Assembly: GCF_000428145.1 (NCBI RefSeq)
Contig: NZ_KE386630.1
Span: forward strand, 1-64,000
DNA: 64,000 nt
Origin: Chitinilyticum litopenaei DSM 21440
GTDB taxonomy: Bacteria; Pseudomonadota; Gammaproteobacteria; Burkholderiales; Chitinibacteraceae
Direction of reading: 5' to 3'
The notes under the pieces were generated by a model that was not told the DNA's origin, searched no databases, and worked only from the letters and a program-made list of their open reading frames with translations. Position numbers and translations under genes: made by a program. Position 1 is the first letter of the stretch. Every line of letters begins with the position of its first letter. This document shows positions 21,318 through 29,697 of this stretch, piece by piece.

Positions 21318-22226
21318 ATGCTCTGGTTCCGCAACCTGCAAATCTACCGCCTCAATCCCGACCACGGCATGAGCGCCGACAGCATCCGCGCCAGTCTGGA
21401 GAAAAAGCCCTTCGTCCCCTGCGGGAGCATGGACATGAACAGCGCCGGCTGGATCGCGCCGGCCAAGCACCGCCCGGACGATCTGATCTACACCCAGCAG
21501 GACGCCGTGCTGGTTGCGCTCAAGACCGAAACCAAGCTGCTGCCCGCCATCGTCATTCGCCAGGAAGCCGACGAGCGCATCCGCCACATCGAGGAAGAGG
21601 AAGCGCGCAAGGTCGGCCGCAAGGAAACCCGCGAAATCCGCGAGCGCGTCGCCGAGGAGCTGCTGCCGCGGGCCTTTGCCAGGCAGGGCGTACAGCGCGC
21701 GATCATCGACCTGCAGAACAATCTGGTGCTGGTGGAAAGCGCCTCCGCCAGCCGCGCCGAGAACCTGCTGTCCGACCTGCGTGAAGCGCTGGGCAGCCTG
21801 CCGACACGCCTGCTGCAGACCAATACCACGCCACAGACGGCCATGACGATCTGGCTCGAGCACGGCGCACCGGATGGGTTCACCCTCGACGCAGACGGCG
21901 AGCTGCGTTTCCCGGGTGACGGCGGCGCGGTCATCAGCGTGAAGCGCCAGGATCTGAATGCCGACGAGGTGCGCAAGCACCTGGAGAGCGGCAAGCTCGT
22001 GACCAAGCTGGGCATGAGCTGGGACGAGCGCATCAGCTTCCAGCTCACCGAGAAACTGGAGCTCAAGCGCCTGGCCATGCTCGACGTGCTGCAGGACGAC
22101 CTGAAAAACGCCGACGCCGACAGCCAGGACGCGCTGTTCGAATCGAGCTTCGCGCTGACCGTGGGCGAGCTGCGCCAGCTGGTGCCGGCGGTGATAGAAG
22201 TGCTGGGCGGGGAGTTGCCGTCATGA
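21318..22226 (+). CDS. rdgC: Prophage-encoded RdgC (RecA inhibitor / recombination-associated protein)
   Basis: RdgC forms a ring around duplex DNA and blocks RecA and homologous recombination. 302 residues, starting MLWFRNLQIYRLNPDHGMSA. It differs from the host RdgC at 33633-34541 at only about two dozen residues, and the first ~150 bases are almost identical. Most differences cluster around residues 170-210 and at the C-terminus. It sits in the left operon with RecE/RecT-like genes and probably modulates host RecA during phage recombination or induction. An ATGA overlap links it to the next gene. Confidence 0.95.
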   Translation: MLWFRNLQIYRLNPDHGMSADSIRASLEKKPFVPCGSMDMNSAGWIAPAKHRPDDLIYTQQDAVLVALKTETKLLPAIVIRQEADERIRHIEEEEARKVGRKETREIRERVAEELLPRAFARQGVQRAIIDLQNNLVLVESASASRAENLLSDLREALGSLPTRLLQTNTTPQTAMTIWLEHGAPDGFTLDADGELRFPGDGGAVISVKRQDLNADEVRKHLESGKLVTKLGMSWDERISFQLTEKLELKRLAMLDVLQDDLKNADADSQDALFESSFALTVGELRQLVPAVIEVLGGELPS

Positions 22227-22480
22227 CCACGATCAGAATTGACGTCAATATTGATGAGGTTCTCGATGAAATTGACACCGAAGACCTGATCCAAGAGTTG
22301 GAGCACCGCGCAAGACGCGGCGGGCGCGATTATCCAGGCAGCTTTGACATTGCCAGCGATGAAGAGGTTGACCGCGCGCTTGAGCTGCTGCGCCGTGCAG
22401 CCGAGCTTAATGATGCCCATTTGCTTCACGAAGCCGCGCGCGATGTCCTTTGGTGCACAAAAGGACAGCTGATCAACTGA
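22223..22480 (+). CDS. Small acidic phage protein, function unknown
   Basis: An 85-residue protein starting MTTIRIDVNIDEVLDEIDTE. An acidic N-terminus is followed by ELEHRARRGGRDYPGSFDIA and a helical tail. It overlaps rdgC by ATGA. The layout recalls small phage modulators, but no family was recognised. Confidence 0.6.
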   Translation: MTTIRIDVNIDEVLDEIDTEDLIQELEHRARRGGRDYPGSFDIASDEEVDRALELLRRAAELNDAHLLHEAARDVLWCTKGQLIN

Positions 22481-22511
22481 TGACCCGCCGCACCCTTATC
22501 CGAACCATCCA

Positions 22512-22544
22512 ACGCCAGCGCCGCGCAAGCACGCTGGCGTTTTT
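22512..22544 (+). terminator. Intrinsic terminator-like hairpin
   Basis: ACGCCAGCG / CGCTGGCGT arms with a T run, upstream of the gene at 22559. Confidence 0.8.
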
Positions 22545-22558
22545 ACGAGGTAAACGCC

Positions 22559-22723
22559 ATGAACGAACTAGATCAAGCCAAAATCCGAATTCAGCAGCTG
22601 GAAGCCCTGAATCAGGCACTGGCAGACGCGAACAAGCGCCTGTCTAACCGTGTGGTGACCATGGCCCACGATCTGCAGGAAGCCAATAACCAGCTCGACG
22701 ACCTGCAACGCAGGGCGGCCTGA
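22559..22723 (+). CDS. Small coiled-coil phage protein
   Basis: A 54-residue protein starting MNELDQAKIRIQQLEALNQA, a single heptad-repeat helix (LANKRLSNRV-like then DLQEANNQLDDLQRRAA). RBS ACGAGG upstream. It is two bases before the GTG of the next gene. It probably oligomerises; partner unknown. Confidence 0.6.
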   Translation: MNELDQAKIRIQQLEALNQALADANKRLSNRVVTMAHDLQEANNQLDDLQRRAA

Positions 22724-22725
22724 CC

Positions 22726-23316
22726 GTGCCCGCACCCAAGCCCATCCCCTGCCCGGACTGTGGCGAACGCATGGAGCGCTACCGCCGGATCGACCCCGCG
22801 AACAGCCCACCGGGCTCACTGGTCCGCTGCAGCTGTGGACTGCACGCCTACGCCTGGGACAGCGGCGAGCTGGAGCGTCGCGAGCCGGGCAGCAAGAAGC
22901 GCCACCGCACCGCGGCCAAGCGCCAGAAGATGCTGGCCCTGCTCGCTACCCATCCCAAGGGCCTGACGCTGGAAGAGCTGGCGGGGCTGATGCACCGCGA
23001 GCGCGCTGGCTTCGATGGCGACATGCAAGAGCTGCACGCCGCCGGGCTGGTCCACATCAGCGACTGGCGCAGCAATGCCCAGTCCGGCATGGGCCGGCGC
23101 GCTGCAGTGTGGTCAGCCGGCGCCGGCAAGGACAAGGCCTGGCAACCGATCAAGCAAACCTACCGCCGGCACAGCGAGCACATGCGATATGGCCACGCGC
23201 TGGCCAATGCCGTGCGCCGTGCCCGCCAGGACGGAGCCAGCCGCCTGATTGTCGACGGCACGCTGATCTGGGACCGGCAGACGAAGTGGAACCCTGATTT
23301 GAGGAAAGCAGCATGA
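22726..23316 (+). CDS. Zinc-ribbon / winged-helix phage protein (GTG start)
   Basis: A 196-residue protein beginning PAPKPIPCPDCGERMERYRR. The CPDC...CSCG spacing suggests a zinc ribbon (residues ~9-40). Residues ~65-125 (KMLALLATHPKGLTLEELAGL, then ELHAAGLVHISDWRSN) look like a winged helix. The GTG start is two bases after the preceding stop. A DNA- or RNA-binding function is likely but unspecified. Confidence 0.6.
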   Translation: MPAPKPIPCPDCGERMERYRRIDPANSPPGSLVRCSCGLHAYAWDSGELERREPGSKKRHRTAAKRQKMLALLATHPKGLTLEELAGLMHRERAGFDGDMQELHAAGLVHISDWRSNAQSGMGRRAAVWSAGAGKDKAWQPIKQTYRRHSEHMRYGHALANAVRRARQDGASRLIVDGTLIWDRQTKWNPDLRKAA

Positions 23317-23855
23317 CACCTGAAGAGATCAACGAGCTGCGCGAGATGGCGCAACAAGCGACGCCTCAAGCGTTCGACACCGCGAACCCGCAAGCCATCC
23401 TCGCCCTGCTGGACGAGCTGGAACGGCTGCAGTCCGAGCTGCGTGATTCGACAACGCTTGTTTTTGATCTGACCGCAGAGCGCGACGATCTGGCTGCGAA
23501 GCTGGCCGCGCTGGAGCAGCAGGAGCCGGTGGCATATGTGTCTGATGCTGTAGCGTTCACACTAAAACTGAAATCCAACCATGCCACCGCAATCAGCACG
23601 CTTATTTCATGCAATGCGCGAGGAGATGCAACTGTCCCACTCTACGCCGCCCCCATCCCCGCGCCCGTGGCCGACGAGCGCGAGGCGTTTCTGCTTGGTG
23701 GACGCCGCTTCAAAGTCAGCCGGCATAGCCCGGTTGACTACGGGATCAGCGGTCTACCGGCGTCGCTTAACGGCCAGTGGATTGCGCTTGTTGACGCCAC
23801 CAACGACGTACACATGCAAGCCCGCGCCGCCCTGCAACCGGCGCAGAGTGCGTAG
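23313..23855 (+). CDS. Ead/Ea22-like phage accessory protein
   Basis: A 180-residue protein. The N-terminal region with ILALLDELERLQSELRDSTT and LTAERDDLAAKLAALEQQEP and the VAYVSDAV...VPLYAAP layout resembles the variable Ead/Ea22-like proteins of lambda b-region or left-arm accessory genes. Function unknown. The ATGA overlap with the previous gene supports the start. Confidence 0.6.
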   Translation: MTPEEINELREMAQQATPQAFDTANPQAILALLDELERLQSELRDSTTLVFDLTAERDDLAAKLAALEQQEPVAYVSDAVAFTLKLKSNHATAISTLISCNARGDATVPLYAAPIPAPVADEREAFLLGGRRFKVSRHSPVDYGISGLPASLNGQWIALVDATNDVHMQARAALQPAQSA

Positions 23856-23858
23856 ACG

Positions 23859-24538
23859 CTGACCTCCGGGTACTTCGCGTATGACAGTGACAACGGTTTC
23901 GAGCTTTTTGATACCTCCGAAAAGCAAAAAGCTGGGCGCAAACGACACTGGACGACTTCCGCAACGATGCGCGAAGTGACGGCGAATGGCATGACGATGT
24001 GGATAGCATCCGATGGGGTGTTGTACTTGGCAAGATCGAAGAAATCGAGCTGCCGGATGATGGATATGACGGCAGCCAAGGCTTAGCGGGATACAGCAAG
24101 CCGGTTGATTACATGCTGGTCGATTGTGCGCAGCCTGCGCAACCGGCTGCCGTGCCTGTTGATGAACAAGAGCCTGCTGCGTATCTGCACCGCATGGAAA
24201 AAACCACGGAGCTATCATTCTGGGGTGAGGACGCAGAATGCACAGGGCGCAAGGACTGGATTGGATGTGCCCCGCTATTCCTTCACCGCGACAAAGGCTA
24301 TCTAGCCTCATTCGCGCAACCGTCTGCCGTGCCGGATGGGTGGCAGATTGTGCCGAAAGAGCCGACGCCAGAAATGGTGCGCGCCGCCGACGATGTGAAC
24401 GAATGCGAGCGCAAGGAATTCAAGGCGAATGCTGTACCGGGCGACGCTTGGGGGCACATCACATTCGCCTGCGCATACCGCGCCATGCTCGCCGCCGCAC
24501 CGCAGCCCGACAACAAGGAGAACGGCAATGCTGAGTGA
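23859..24538 (+). pseudogene. Frameshifted phage accessory gene
   Basis: The first part reads TSGYFAYDSDNGFELFDTSE, but near the A-rich tract at 23918-23930 the frame must shift by one base to continue KSWAQTTLDDFRNDARSDGE, WHDDVDSIRWGVVLGKIEEI and so on to the stop at 24538. The expected start codon is CTG where ATG would be expected (near 23859). From 23999 a GTG-started C-terminal portion of ~179 residues could still be made. No function is known. Confidence 0.65.
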
Positions 24539-24677
24539 TGAACAAATTTGCCAAATCGCGAAGCATTGCCGTGCCGTGGAGGGCGAGAATTTTCTTCCTG
24601 TAACCTTCGCCCGCGCCATCGAAGCAGCCGCCCGCCGTGAGCGCGTCGCGCGCGTCACTAGCAAGGCTGCCCCATGA
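24528..24677 (+). CDS. Small phage protein, function unknown
   Basis: A 49-residue protein starting MLSDEQICQIAKHCRAVEGE and containing FLPVTFARAIEAAARRERV, a pattern common in short phage proteins. It overlaps the preceding gene by 11 bases. Confidence 0.5.
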   Translation: MLSDEQICQIAKHCRAVEGENFLPVTFARAIEAAARRERVARVTSKAAP

Positions 24678-24734
24678 GCTTGCTTTTCCCCCGTTGCTTG
24701 GGCTACAGTGCCGGTGTCACGTTCAATAGCGTGA

Positions 24735-24956
24735 CCGGGCGTGGAAACCCGGATTTAGCACAGGCGCACCAGCGCCGCACGGCGCTTTTTTGTCGCCGTT
24801 GATTTGGCGCAAGTGCGCGCATGGCTCTCCGATGGGCGGGCTGTGTGGGCAGCTTCGGCTGGCCGGTTCCTGTGCTCCGGTATTTCCACCCCATGCAGTC
24901 CCGCCCCCCTTCCGTGGAAAGAAGGGCGCGGGTCAATCCCAGCCAGGAGTATTGCC
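24735..24956 (+). repeat. Duplicated Ash/Icd-like leader, copy 2
   Basis: Near-identical to 20202-20424, including the CCGGG/CCCGG hairpin (24735-24752) and the terminator (24772-24791). In this copy the frame AVWAASAGRFLCSGISTP is open and in frame with the BRO-type gene downstream, so a longer leader-fused product from ~24804 is possible. Confidence 0.65.
24772..24791 (+). terminator. Intrinsic terminator/attenuator in leader copy 2
   Basis: GCGCC-GCAC-GGCGC hairpin with six T, same as in leader copy 1. Confidence 0.85.
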
Positions 24957-25733
24957 ATGACCACTTCCGCACCCGCTGTTCCCGCTGTATTCAACTTTGC
25001 CGACAACCTGCCGTTGCGCGTTACCACTGACGAGCACGGCGAGCTGTGGTTTGTTGCCGCCGATGTTTGCGCGGCAATAGAAATTCAGAACGTCACTCAG
25101 GCCGTGGCTCGGCTTGATGAAGATGAGCGGTCTATGTTCAACATAGGTCGTCAGGGTGACGCCATTCACGTCAACGAATCAGGCTTGTACTCGCTGATTC
25201 TCGGCAGCCGCAAGGCCGAAGCCAAGAAGTTCAAGAGGTGGGTTACATCTGAAGTCCTGCCCACCATCCGCAAGACCGGCAAGTACGAAGTCCCGCAGGC
25301 GCCGACCATCACCCCCGCCCAGCAACGCCAGTTGCAGGACGCCATCGCCGCCCGCTTCCCGGACGGCAAGCAGCGCCCGTATGCGTGGAGCCGCTTCAAC
25401 AAGCACTTCCAGCTCGGCAGCTACAAACAACTGCCCGCCGACCAGACCGACGAAGCGCTGGCCTACATCGCCCAGATGCCCAACAGCGACGGCAGCCCGC
25501 GCCCCGGCGAACTGAACGAGTACGCCATGGCGCAGCTGCAGAGCGCCCGCTTCTGCCTGCACTTCAACGAACAGGGCCGCATGCTGCTGATGGACATCCC
25601 CGCTGACGCCGTGATGGTGACGGCGCAGCAACTGCCCAAGCTGCTGGCCGACCCCGGCTGCGCTGCGTTCCGCCGCGCCGACATGCCCGACATCATCGCC
25701 GCCGCCGCAACCCGGCTCAAAAAAGCGGCGTAA
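24957..25733 (+). CDS. BRO-N antirepressor with ORF6C-like C-terminal domain
   Basis: A 258-residue protein. The BRO-N domain spans about residues 10-110 (LWFVAADVCAAIEIQNVTQA, then NESGLYSLILGSRKAEAKKF and TSEVLPTIRKTGKYEV). From ITPAQQRQLQ onward the protein is almost identical to the AntA-type protein at 20425, so the two are domain-swapped paralogues. The start at 24957 has the same AGGAG context as its paralogue. Likely an antirepressor or transcription regulator for lytic development. Confidence 0.88.
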   Translation: MTTSAPAVPAVFNFADNLPLRVTTDEHGELWFVAADVCAAIEIQNVTQAVARLDEDERSMFNIGRQGDAIHVNESGLYSLILGSRKAEAKKFKRWVTSEVLPTIRKTGKYEVPQAPTITPAQQRQLQDAIAARFPDGKQRPYAWSRFNKHFQLGSYKQLPADQTDEALAYIAQMPNSDGSPRPGELNEYAMAQLQSARFCLHFNEQGRMLLMDIPADAVMVTAQQLPKLLADPGCAAFRRADMPDIIAAAATRLKKAA

Positions 25734-25791
25734 TACCCAGCACCCCACCAGCCTGCAGCCTTTCCAGTGAAATGGCTACAGGCGGATACCC
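25733..25791 (+). repeat. Dispersed palindromic repeat, prophage copy 2
   Basis: ATACCC...CCTGCAGCCTTT core with GGCTACAGGC and a GATACCC end. It starts within the BRO gene stop codon, as copy 1 does at the AntA gene. Confidence 0.65.
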
Positions 25792-25794
25792 ACC

Positions 25795-25817
25795 ACCCCG
25801 CCGCGCGCGGGGATTTT
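25795..25817 (+). terminator. Intrinsic terminator-like hairpin
   Basis: CCCCGC-CGC-GCGGGG followed by ATTTTT, before the gene at 25834. Confidence 0.7.
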
Positions 25818-25833
25818 TACGCCCGGAGCGTCC

Positions 25834-26022
25834 ATGACCACCCACACCCACCAAGCCCGCGTCTATCTGGCGCAGGCCCGGCACGTTCGCATCAAGCAGC
25901 CACAGCATCAGGACTGGTACTGGACGCTGATCGGCTGGGCGGCGAAGTGCCGGCGGGCGGCGATGACGCCTGAACCTTCCGGAATTTCCGGAGAGTTGCC
26001 CGCGCAGCTCGAACTGTTTTGA
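25834..26022 (+). CDS. Small phage protein, function unknown
   Basis: A 62-residue protein starting MTTHTHQARVYLAQARHVRI with a central HQDWYWTLIGWAAKCRRAAM segment. RBS CGGAGCG. It lies between the antirepressor and the excisionase. No family was recognised. Confidence 0.5.
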   Translation: MTTHTHQARVYLAQARHVRIKQPQHQDWYWTLIGWAAKCRRAAMTPEPSGISGELPAQLELF

Positions 26023-26027
26023 ACACC

Positions 26028-26048
26028 AGCCCGCAGCAGCGGGCTTTC
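26028..26048 (+). terminator. Terminator-like hairpin before xis
   Basis: AGCCCGC-AGCA-GCGGGCT followed by TTCTCTT. The U tract is imperfect, so termination may be weak. Confidence 0.6.
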
Positions 26049-26062
26049 TCTTGGAGGCAGCA

Positions 26063-26293
26063 ATGCGAATCACCCTGACTGAATGGGCGCGGCGCAACTT
26101 CGACCCGCCGCCGACGCGGCAGACGCTCTACAACTGGCGCGAGGCTGGGTTGATCAACCCGGCGCCCAAGTTCATCGGCCGCAGCTACTGGGTGGAAGAG
26201 GATGCGCAAGTCATCGGAGCGCGTACCTGCGCCCCGAAAAAGAAACGTAAACTGGAGGGCAAGGCAACTCGCCTTGTTGATCGGATTGGCTGA
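26063..26293 (+). CDS. xis: Excisionase (Xis, MerR-like winged helix)
   Basis: A 76-residue protein starting MRITLTEWARRNFDPPPTRQ and continuing TLYNWREAGLINPAPKFIGR, the standard excisionase fold of lambdoid phages. It directs integrase toward excision. It stops two bases before the integrase ATG. RBS TTGGAGG. Confidence 0.85.
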   Translation: MRITLTEWARRNFDPPPTRQTLYNWREAGLINPAPKFIGRSYWVEEDAQVIGARTCAPKKKRKLEGKATRLVDRIG

Positions 26294-26294
26294 A

Positions 26295-27455
26295 ATGGTT
26301 GGAAGGCGGCAGAGGGCCCGACGCAATTGGCCGGACTACCTCATTGCAAGGAAGAAGGCGCAAGGGCTGTACTACTACTGGCGCGACCCGCGCACCGGCA
26401 GGGAGTACGGCCTTGGCTATGACTTTGCCGAGGCCGCCAGCCAGGCGCGCGAAGCAAACAGCGCCATTCTGGCTGAGCGCCAGGCTCCCGTTGCCAGACT
26501 GGCGGACCGGCTGTCCGGCCAGAACGGGCAGACAATGGCGGAGTGGCTGGACAAGTTCGATGCCATCCTGCTGCGCAGACCCGGCAAGCGCGGCATGGAG
26601 CGCAGCCCCAACACACTCAAGACCGACCGCAGTCGCATCAAGCACCTGCGCGAGCACTTCGGCGAGGCCCTGCTTGCCGGCATCACCACCAAGCACTGCA
26701 ACGACCTGATCGAGCGCTTCATCGCAGAGGGGAAGCAGCGACAGGCGCAGTCGATGCGCTCATTCATGATCGACTGCTTCAGTGAGGCTGAGGCGGCAGG
26801 CTGGATCCCGCGCGACAGCAATCCCGCATCCATCACCCGGGCCCCGCAGGTCAACGTCAAGCGCGCGCGGCTCACGCTCGAGCAATTCATGGCGTATCTG
26901 GACCAGGCGAAGTCAGGCTATCCGTGGCTGGTTCACGCCCTGCAGCTCGCAATCCTGACCGGACAGCGCATCGGTGATGTGAGCAACATCAAATACAGCG
27001 ATGCACATGACGGCTTCCTCCATGTTGTGCAGGACAAGGAGGGTCACAAGCTACGCATCCCGTTGGCTCTTGGGCTGCCGCAGATCGGGCTGACCATCGA
27101 GCAGGTTATCCAGTCCAGCAGGCGCTTCGGAGTCGTCGGCAGCAAGTACGTCCTGCACCATACCGTGGCGCGCACGCTCTGCAAGCGCGGTGATCGAGTG
27201 CATGAACAGGCCATCAGCAAGGCCTTCTTGCGGCTCACGCAGAAGATCAGTGACGAGCAGCGAAAAGCCTGGTGGGGCGACAAAGACCCGCCGACCTTCC
27301 ACGAACTGCGCTCGCTGTCGAAGCGGCTCTACGACGAAATCGGGGTGGACACCAAGACCTTGCTGGGTCACTCGTCCGAGGAAATGGCTGCCAAGTATCG
27401 GGACATGCGCGGCGACTGGATGACGGTCAAATTGCCAGAAATCAAACAGGCATAA
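26295..27455 (+). CDS. int: Phage integrase (tyrosine recombinase, lambda Int type)
   Basis: A 386-residue protein. N-terminal arm-binding domain: RRNWPDYLIARKKAQGLYYY and GREYGLGYDFAEAASQAREA. Catalytic residues visible: Arg in LTGQRIGDVSNIKY, His-x-x-Arg in FHELRSLSKRLY, His in LLGHSSEEMAAKYRD with the nucleophile Tyr in KYRD. The ATG at 26295 immediately follows xis. It marks the integration end of the prophage; attR should lie in the next ~300 bases. Confidence 0.95.
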   Translation: MVGRRQRARRNWPDYLIARKKAQGLYYYWRDPRTGREYGLGYDFAEAASQAREANSAILAERQAPVARLADRLSGQNGQTMAEWLDKFDAILLRRPGKRGMERSPNTLKTDRSRIKHLREHFGEALLAGITTKHCNDLIERFIAEGKQRQAQSMRSFMIDCFSEAEAAGWIPRDSNPASITRAPQVNVKRARLTLEQFMAYLDQAKSGYPWLVHALQLAILTGQRIGDVSNIKYSDAHDGFLHVVQDKEGHKLRIPLALGLPQIGLTIEQVIQSSRRFGVVGSKYVLHHTVARTLCKRGDRVHEQAISKAFLRLTQKISDEQRKAWWGDKDPPTFHELRSLSKRLYDEIGVDTKTLLGHSSEEMAAKYRDMRGDWMTVKLPEIKQA

Positions 27456-27764
27456 GTGACATCATCATTGACACGCTGAGTGACACGCCAGCATTTATGC
27501 GGGTTTGCGGCTAGTTGCAAATGCTGCCGGTGCAGACCATCAAAACGCGGTAAGGCTTGCTCATTGCTCAAACTCCCGGGCAGGAAAACGCCGATTGTAA
27601 CGAAATTTCCAGCGGCACATTTGATCAGGGCCAGATTCTGCCGCAGCCGGCACGACCATGCGGGCCGGGAAGCTGCGCACGGAGATAATCCACCCGGCAG
27701 ACCGGTACGCGCCTATACTCGGCATCCGACATCCCGTTTGGGCGTGTCATCAAGGAGTAAGGTC
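27456..27764. other. Prophage-chromosome junction region (putative attR)
   Basis: About 310 bp without a gene between int and the first host gene. No tRNA or obvious gene 3' end is visible, so the attachment core cannot be located without the other prophage end, which lies outside the window. Confidence 0.5.
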
Positions 27765-27890
27765 GTGGGCAAGCTGAAACAAAGCAACAAGGAAGCCAAG
27801 AAACAACCCCTTCTCACCCAGAAAGAAAAAAAGCACGCCAAGCAGGTCAAGAAGCTGGCTGCCGGCATTACGCCACTCCTGCCCCACTAG
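27765..27890 (+). CDS. Small Lys-rich host protein
   Basis: A 41-residue protein with a GTG start (VGKLKQSNKEAKKQPLLTQK, then EKKHAKQVKKLAAGITPLLPH) and a strong AAGGAGTAAG ribosome site. Similar short basic proteins occur in betaproteobacteria; no function is known. It is followed by a GC hairpin (GCCCCG...CGGGGC) near 27933-27953. Confidence 0.6.
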   Translation: MGKLKQSNKEAKKQPLLTQKEKKHAKQVKKLAAGITPLLPH

Positions 27891-28050
27891 GCACAGCCAG
27901 CGGCCAGCAACGCGCCGCCACTGCTGATCCAAGCCCCGCCCGATCGCGGGGCTTTGCTTTGCAGCCAACAGAGAGGGTATACGGCTGAAGCCCTTCGCCC
28001 AAGTAGGACTGTGAGACAATACCCCCAAAGCCAACTGCCCGCAGGCAGGC

Positions 28051-29664
28051 TCAGCCCTCGCTGCGGCGCACCAGCAGAATCACCGGCAACAGGCCGGCCA
28101 GCACGATGAAGAGACTGGGCAGCGCCGCGCGCTCCCACATGCCTTCCGAGGTCATTTCAAACACGCGGACCGCCAGCGTGTCCCAGCCGAAGGGCCGCGT
28201 CATCAGCGTGATCGGCATTTCCTTCATCACGTCGACAAACACCATCAAGAGCGCGGTAAACAGGCCGCCGCGCAAGAGCGGCACATAGAGGCGCCACAAG
28301 AGCGCACGGCCACTGCAGCCAGCCAATCGGGCAGCGTCTTCCTGATTGCGGGTGATGCGCTGCATCGCGCTTTCCACCGGCTGATGGCCGACCACCAGAA
28401 AGCGCGCGGCCAGCGCCAGCAAGAGCACGGCCAGCGAGCCCTTGAGCACCTCGACACCGCTGAAACCCAGCGGTTGCAGCCAGGCCAGCAGCAGGCCGTC
28501 CAGCCAGGCCACCGGAATGAAGACGCCAACCGCCAGCACAGTACCCGGCACCGCATAGCCCAGCACCGCCAATCTGCCCATGAGCTGTACGAGCATACCC
28601 CCGGAAACGCCGCGATAACGCCGCTGGACAAAGCCCAGCCACAGCGCCATCAGCGTGATGACCAGCGCAGCCAGCGCGCCCAGCAAAAGGCTGCGGCCGA
28701 TAAAGCCCGGATAGCGGTCATCGAAATCCTCGGCCCAGACGCCCTTCACCCACAGCAGCAACTGCAGCAACGGGATCAGGAAAGCCACCAGCAGCACCAG
28801 CCAGCAGCAGCCGGCAGCCAGCGCGCCACGCCAGCCCTTGAGCGCAATGCGCGCCCGGCCGGCTGCGCGGGCGTGATACTGGCGCCGGCCGCGGCTCTTC
28901 TGCTCCACGACCGCCAGCACCAGCACCAGCAACACCAGCAGCGAGGCCAGCTGCGCGGCGGCGGGCAGGTTGAAGAGCGCAAACCACGATTTGTAGATGG
29001 CGGTGGTAAAGGTGTCGTAGTTGAACACCGACACCGTGCCGAAATCGGCCAGCGTTTCCATCAGCGCCAGCATCACGCCGCCGACGATCCACGGCCGCGC
29101 CAGCGGCAGCGCCACGCGCCAGAAGGCCTGCCAGCGATTCAGCCCCAGCGTCTGCGCGGCCTCAAGCGCACGCACGCCCTGGGTCACGAAGGCATTGCGC
29201 GCCAGCAGATACACATAGGGATAGAAGGACAGCGAGAGCACGAGAATGACGCCGCCGGTCGAGCGTATCGGCGGAAACCAGACCGGCCCGCCGAACCAGG
29301 CGCGCAATTGCGTCTGCACGGGGCCGGTGAAATCGAGCAGGCCCACCTGCACGAAGGCCAGCACATAGGCCGGCATCGCCAGCGGCAGCATCAGCGCCCA
29401 GCCAAAGAAGCGCCGACCCGGGAACTCGCACACGGCAGTCAGCCAGGCCAGCGGCACGCCCAGCAGCAGCACGCCGGCCGAGACGCCAATCACCAGCCAC
29501 AGCGTGTTGAGCAGCACGCGCGGCAGCACGTACTCGCTCAGGTGCGCCCAGATTTCCGGTTGCGGATTGAGAAAGGAAGCCAGCACCACCAGCAGCGGCA
29601 CAACGGTGAGCAAGGCAATCGGCAAAAGGTAAAGCGGCCCCTTCAGGGCGGAAAGTCGGGACAT
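28051..29664 (-). CDS. Fe3+ ABC transporter permease (FbpB/SfuB-like, two fused permease units)
   Basis: Inner-membrane channel of an iron-type ABC importer. 537 residues with about 12 membrane segments and two permease modules. EAA-like loops are visible at EAAQTLGLNRWQAFWRVALPLARP and, in the second half, EDAARLAGCSGRALLWRLYVPLLRG. The FbpB family is usually 500-550 residues. Its likely binding protein is at 32365-33357, separated by three unrelated genes; no ATPase gene is seen in the window. Confidence 0.88.
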   Translation of the reverse strand: MSRLSALKGPLYLLPIALLTVVPLLVVLASFLNPQPEIWAHLSEYVLPRVLLNTLWLVIGVSAGVLLLGVPLAWLTAVCEFPGRRFFGWALMLPLAMPAYVLAFVQVGLLDFTGPVQTQLRAWFGGPVWFPPIRSTGGVILVLSLSFYPYVYLLARNAFVTQGVRALEAAQTLGLNRWQAFWRVALPLARPWIVGGVMLALMETLADFGTVSVFNYDTFTTAIYKSWFALFNLPAAAQLASLLVLLVLVLAVVEQKSRGRRQYHARAAGRARIALKGWRGALAAGCCWLVLLVAFLIPLLQLLLWVKGVWAEDFDDRYPGFIGRSLLLGALAALVITLMALWLGFVQRRYRGVSGGMLVQLMGRLAVLGYAVPGTVLAVGVFIPVAWLDGLLLAWLQPLGFSGVEVLKGSLAVLLLALAARFLVVGHQPVESAMQRITRNQEDAARLAGCSGRALLWRLYVPLLRGGLFTALLMVFVDVMKEMPITLMTRPFGWDTLAVRVFEMTSEGMWERAALPSLFIVLAGLLPVILLVRRSEG

Positions 29665-29697
29665 GCGGCAGAAGTTCGGGCGTGTTGCGGTGCGTGG

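Noticed and set aside
27456..27764. tRNA or tmRNA attachment site next to int
   Set aside because: No tRNA fold or conserved 3' end is visible between int and the first host gene.
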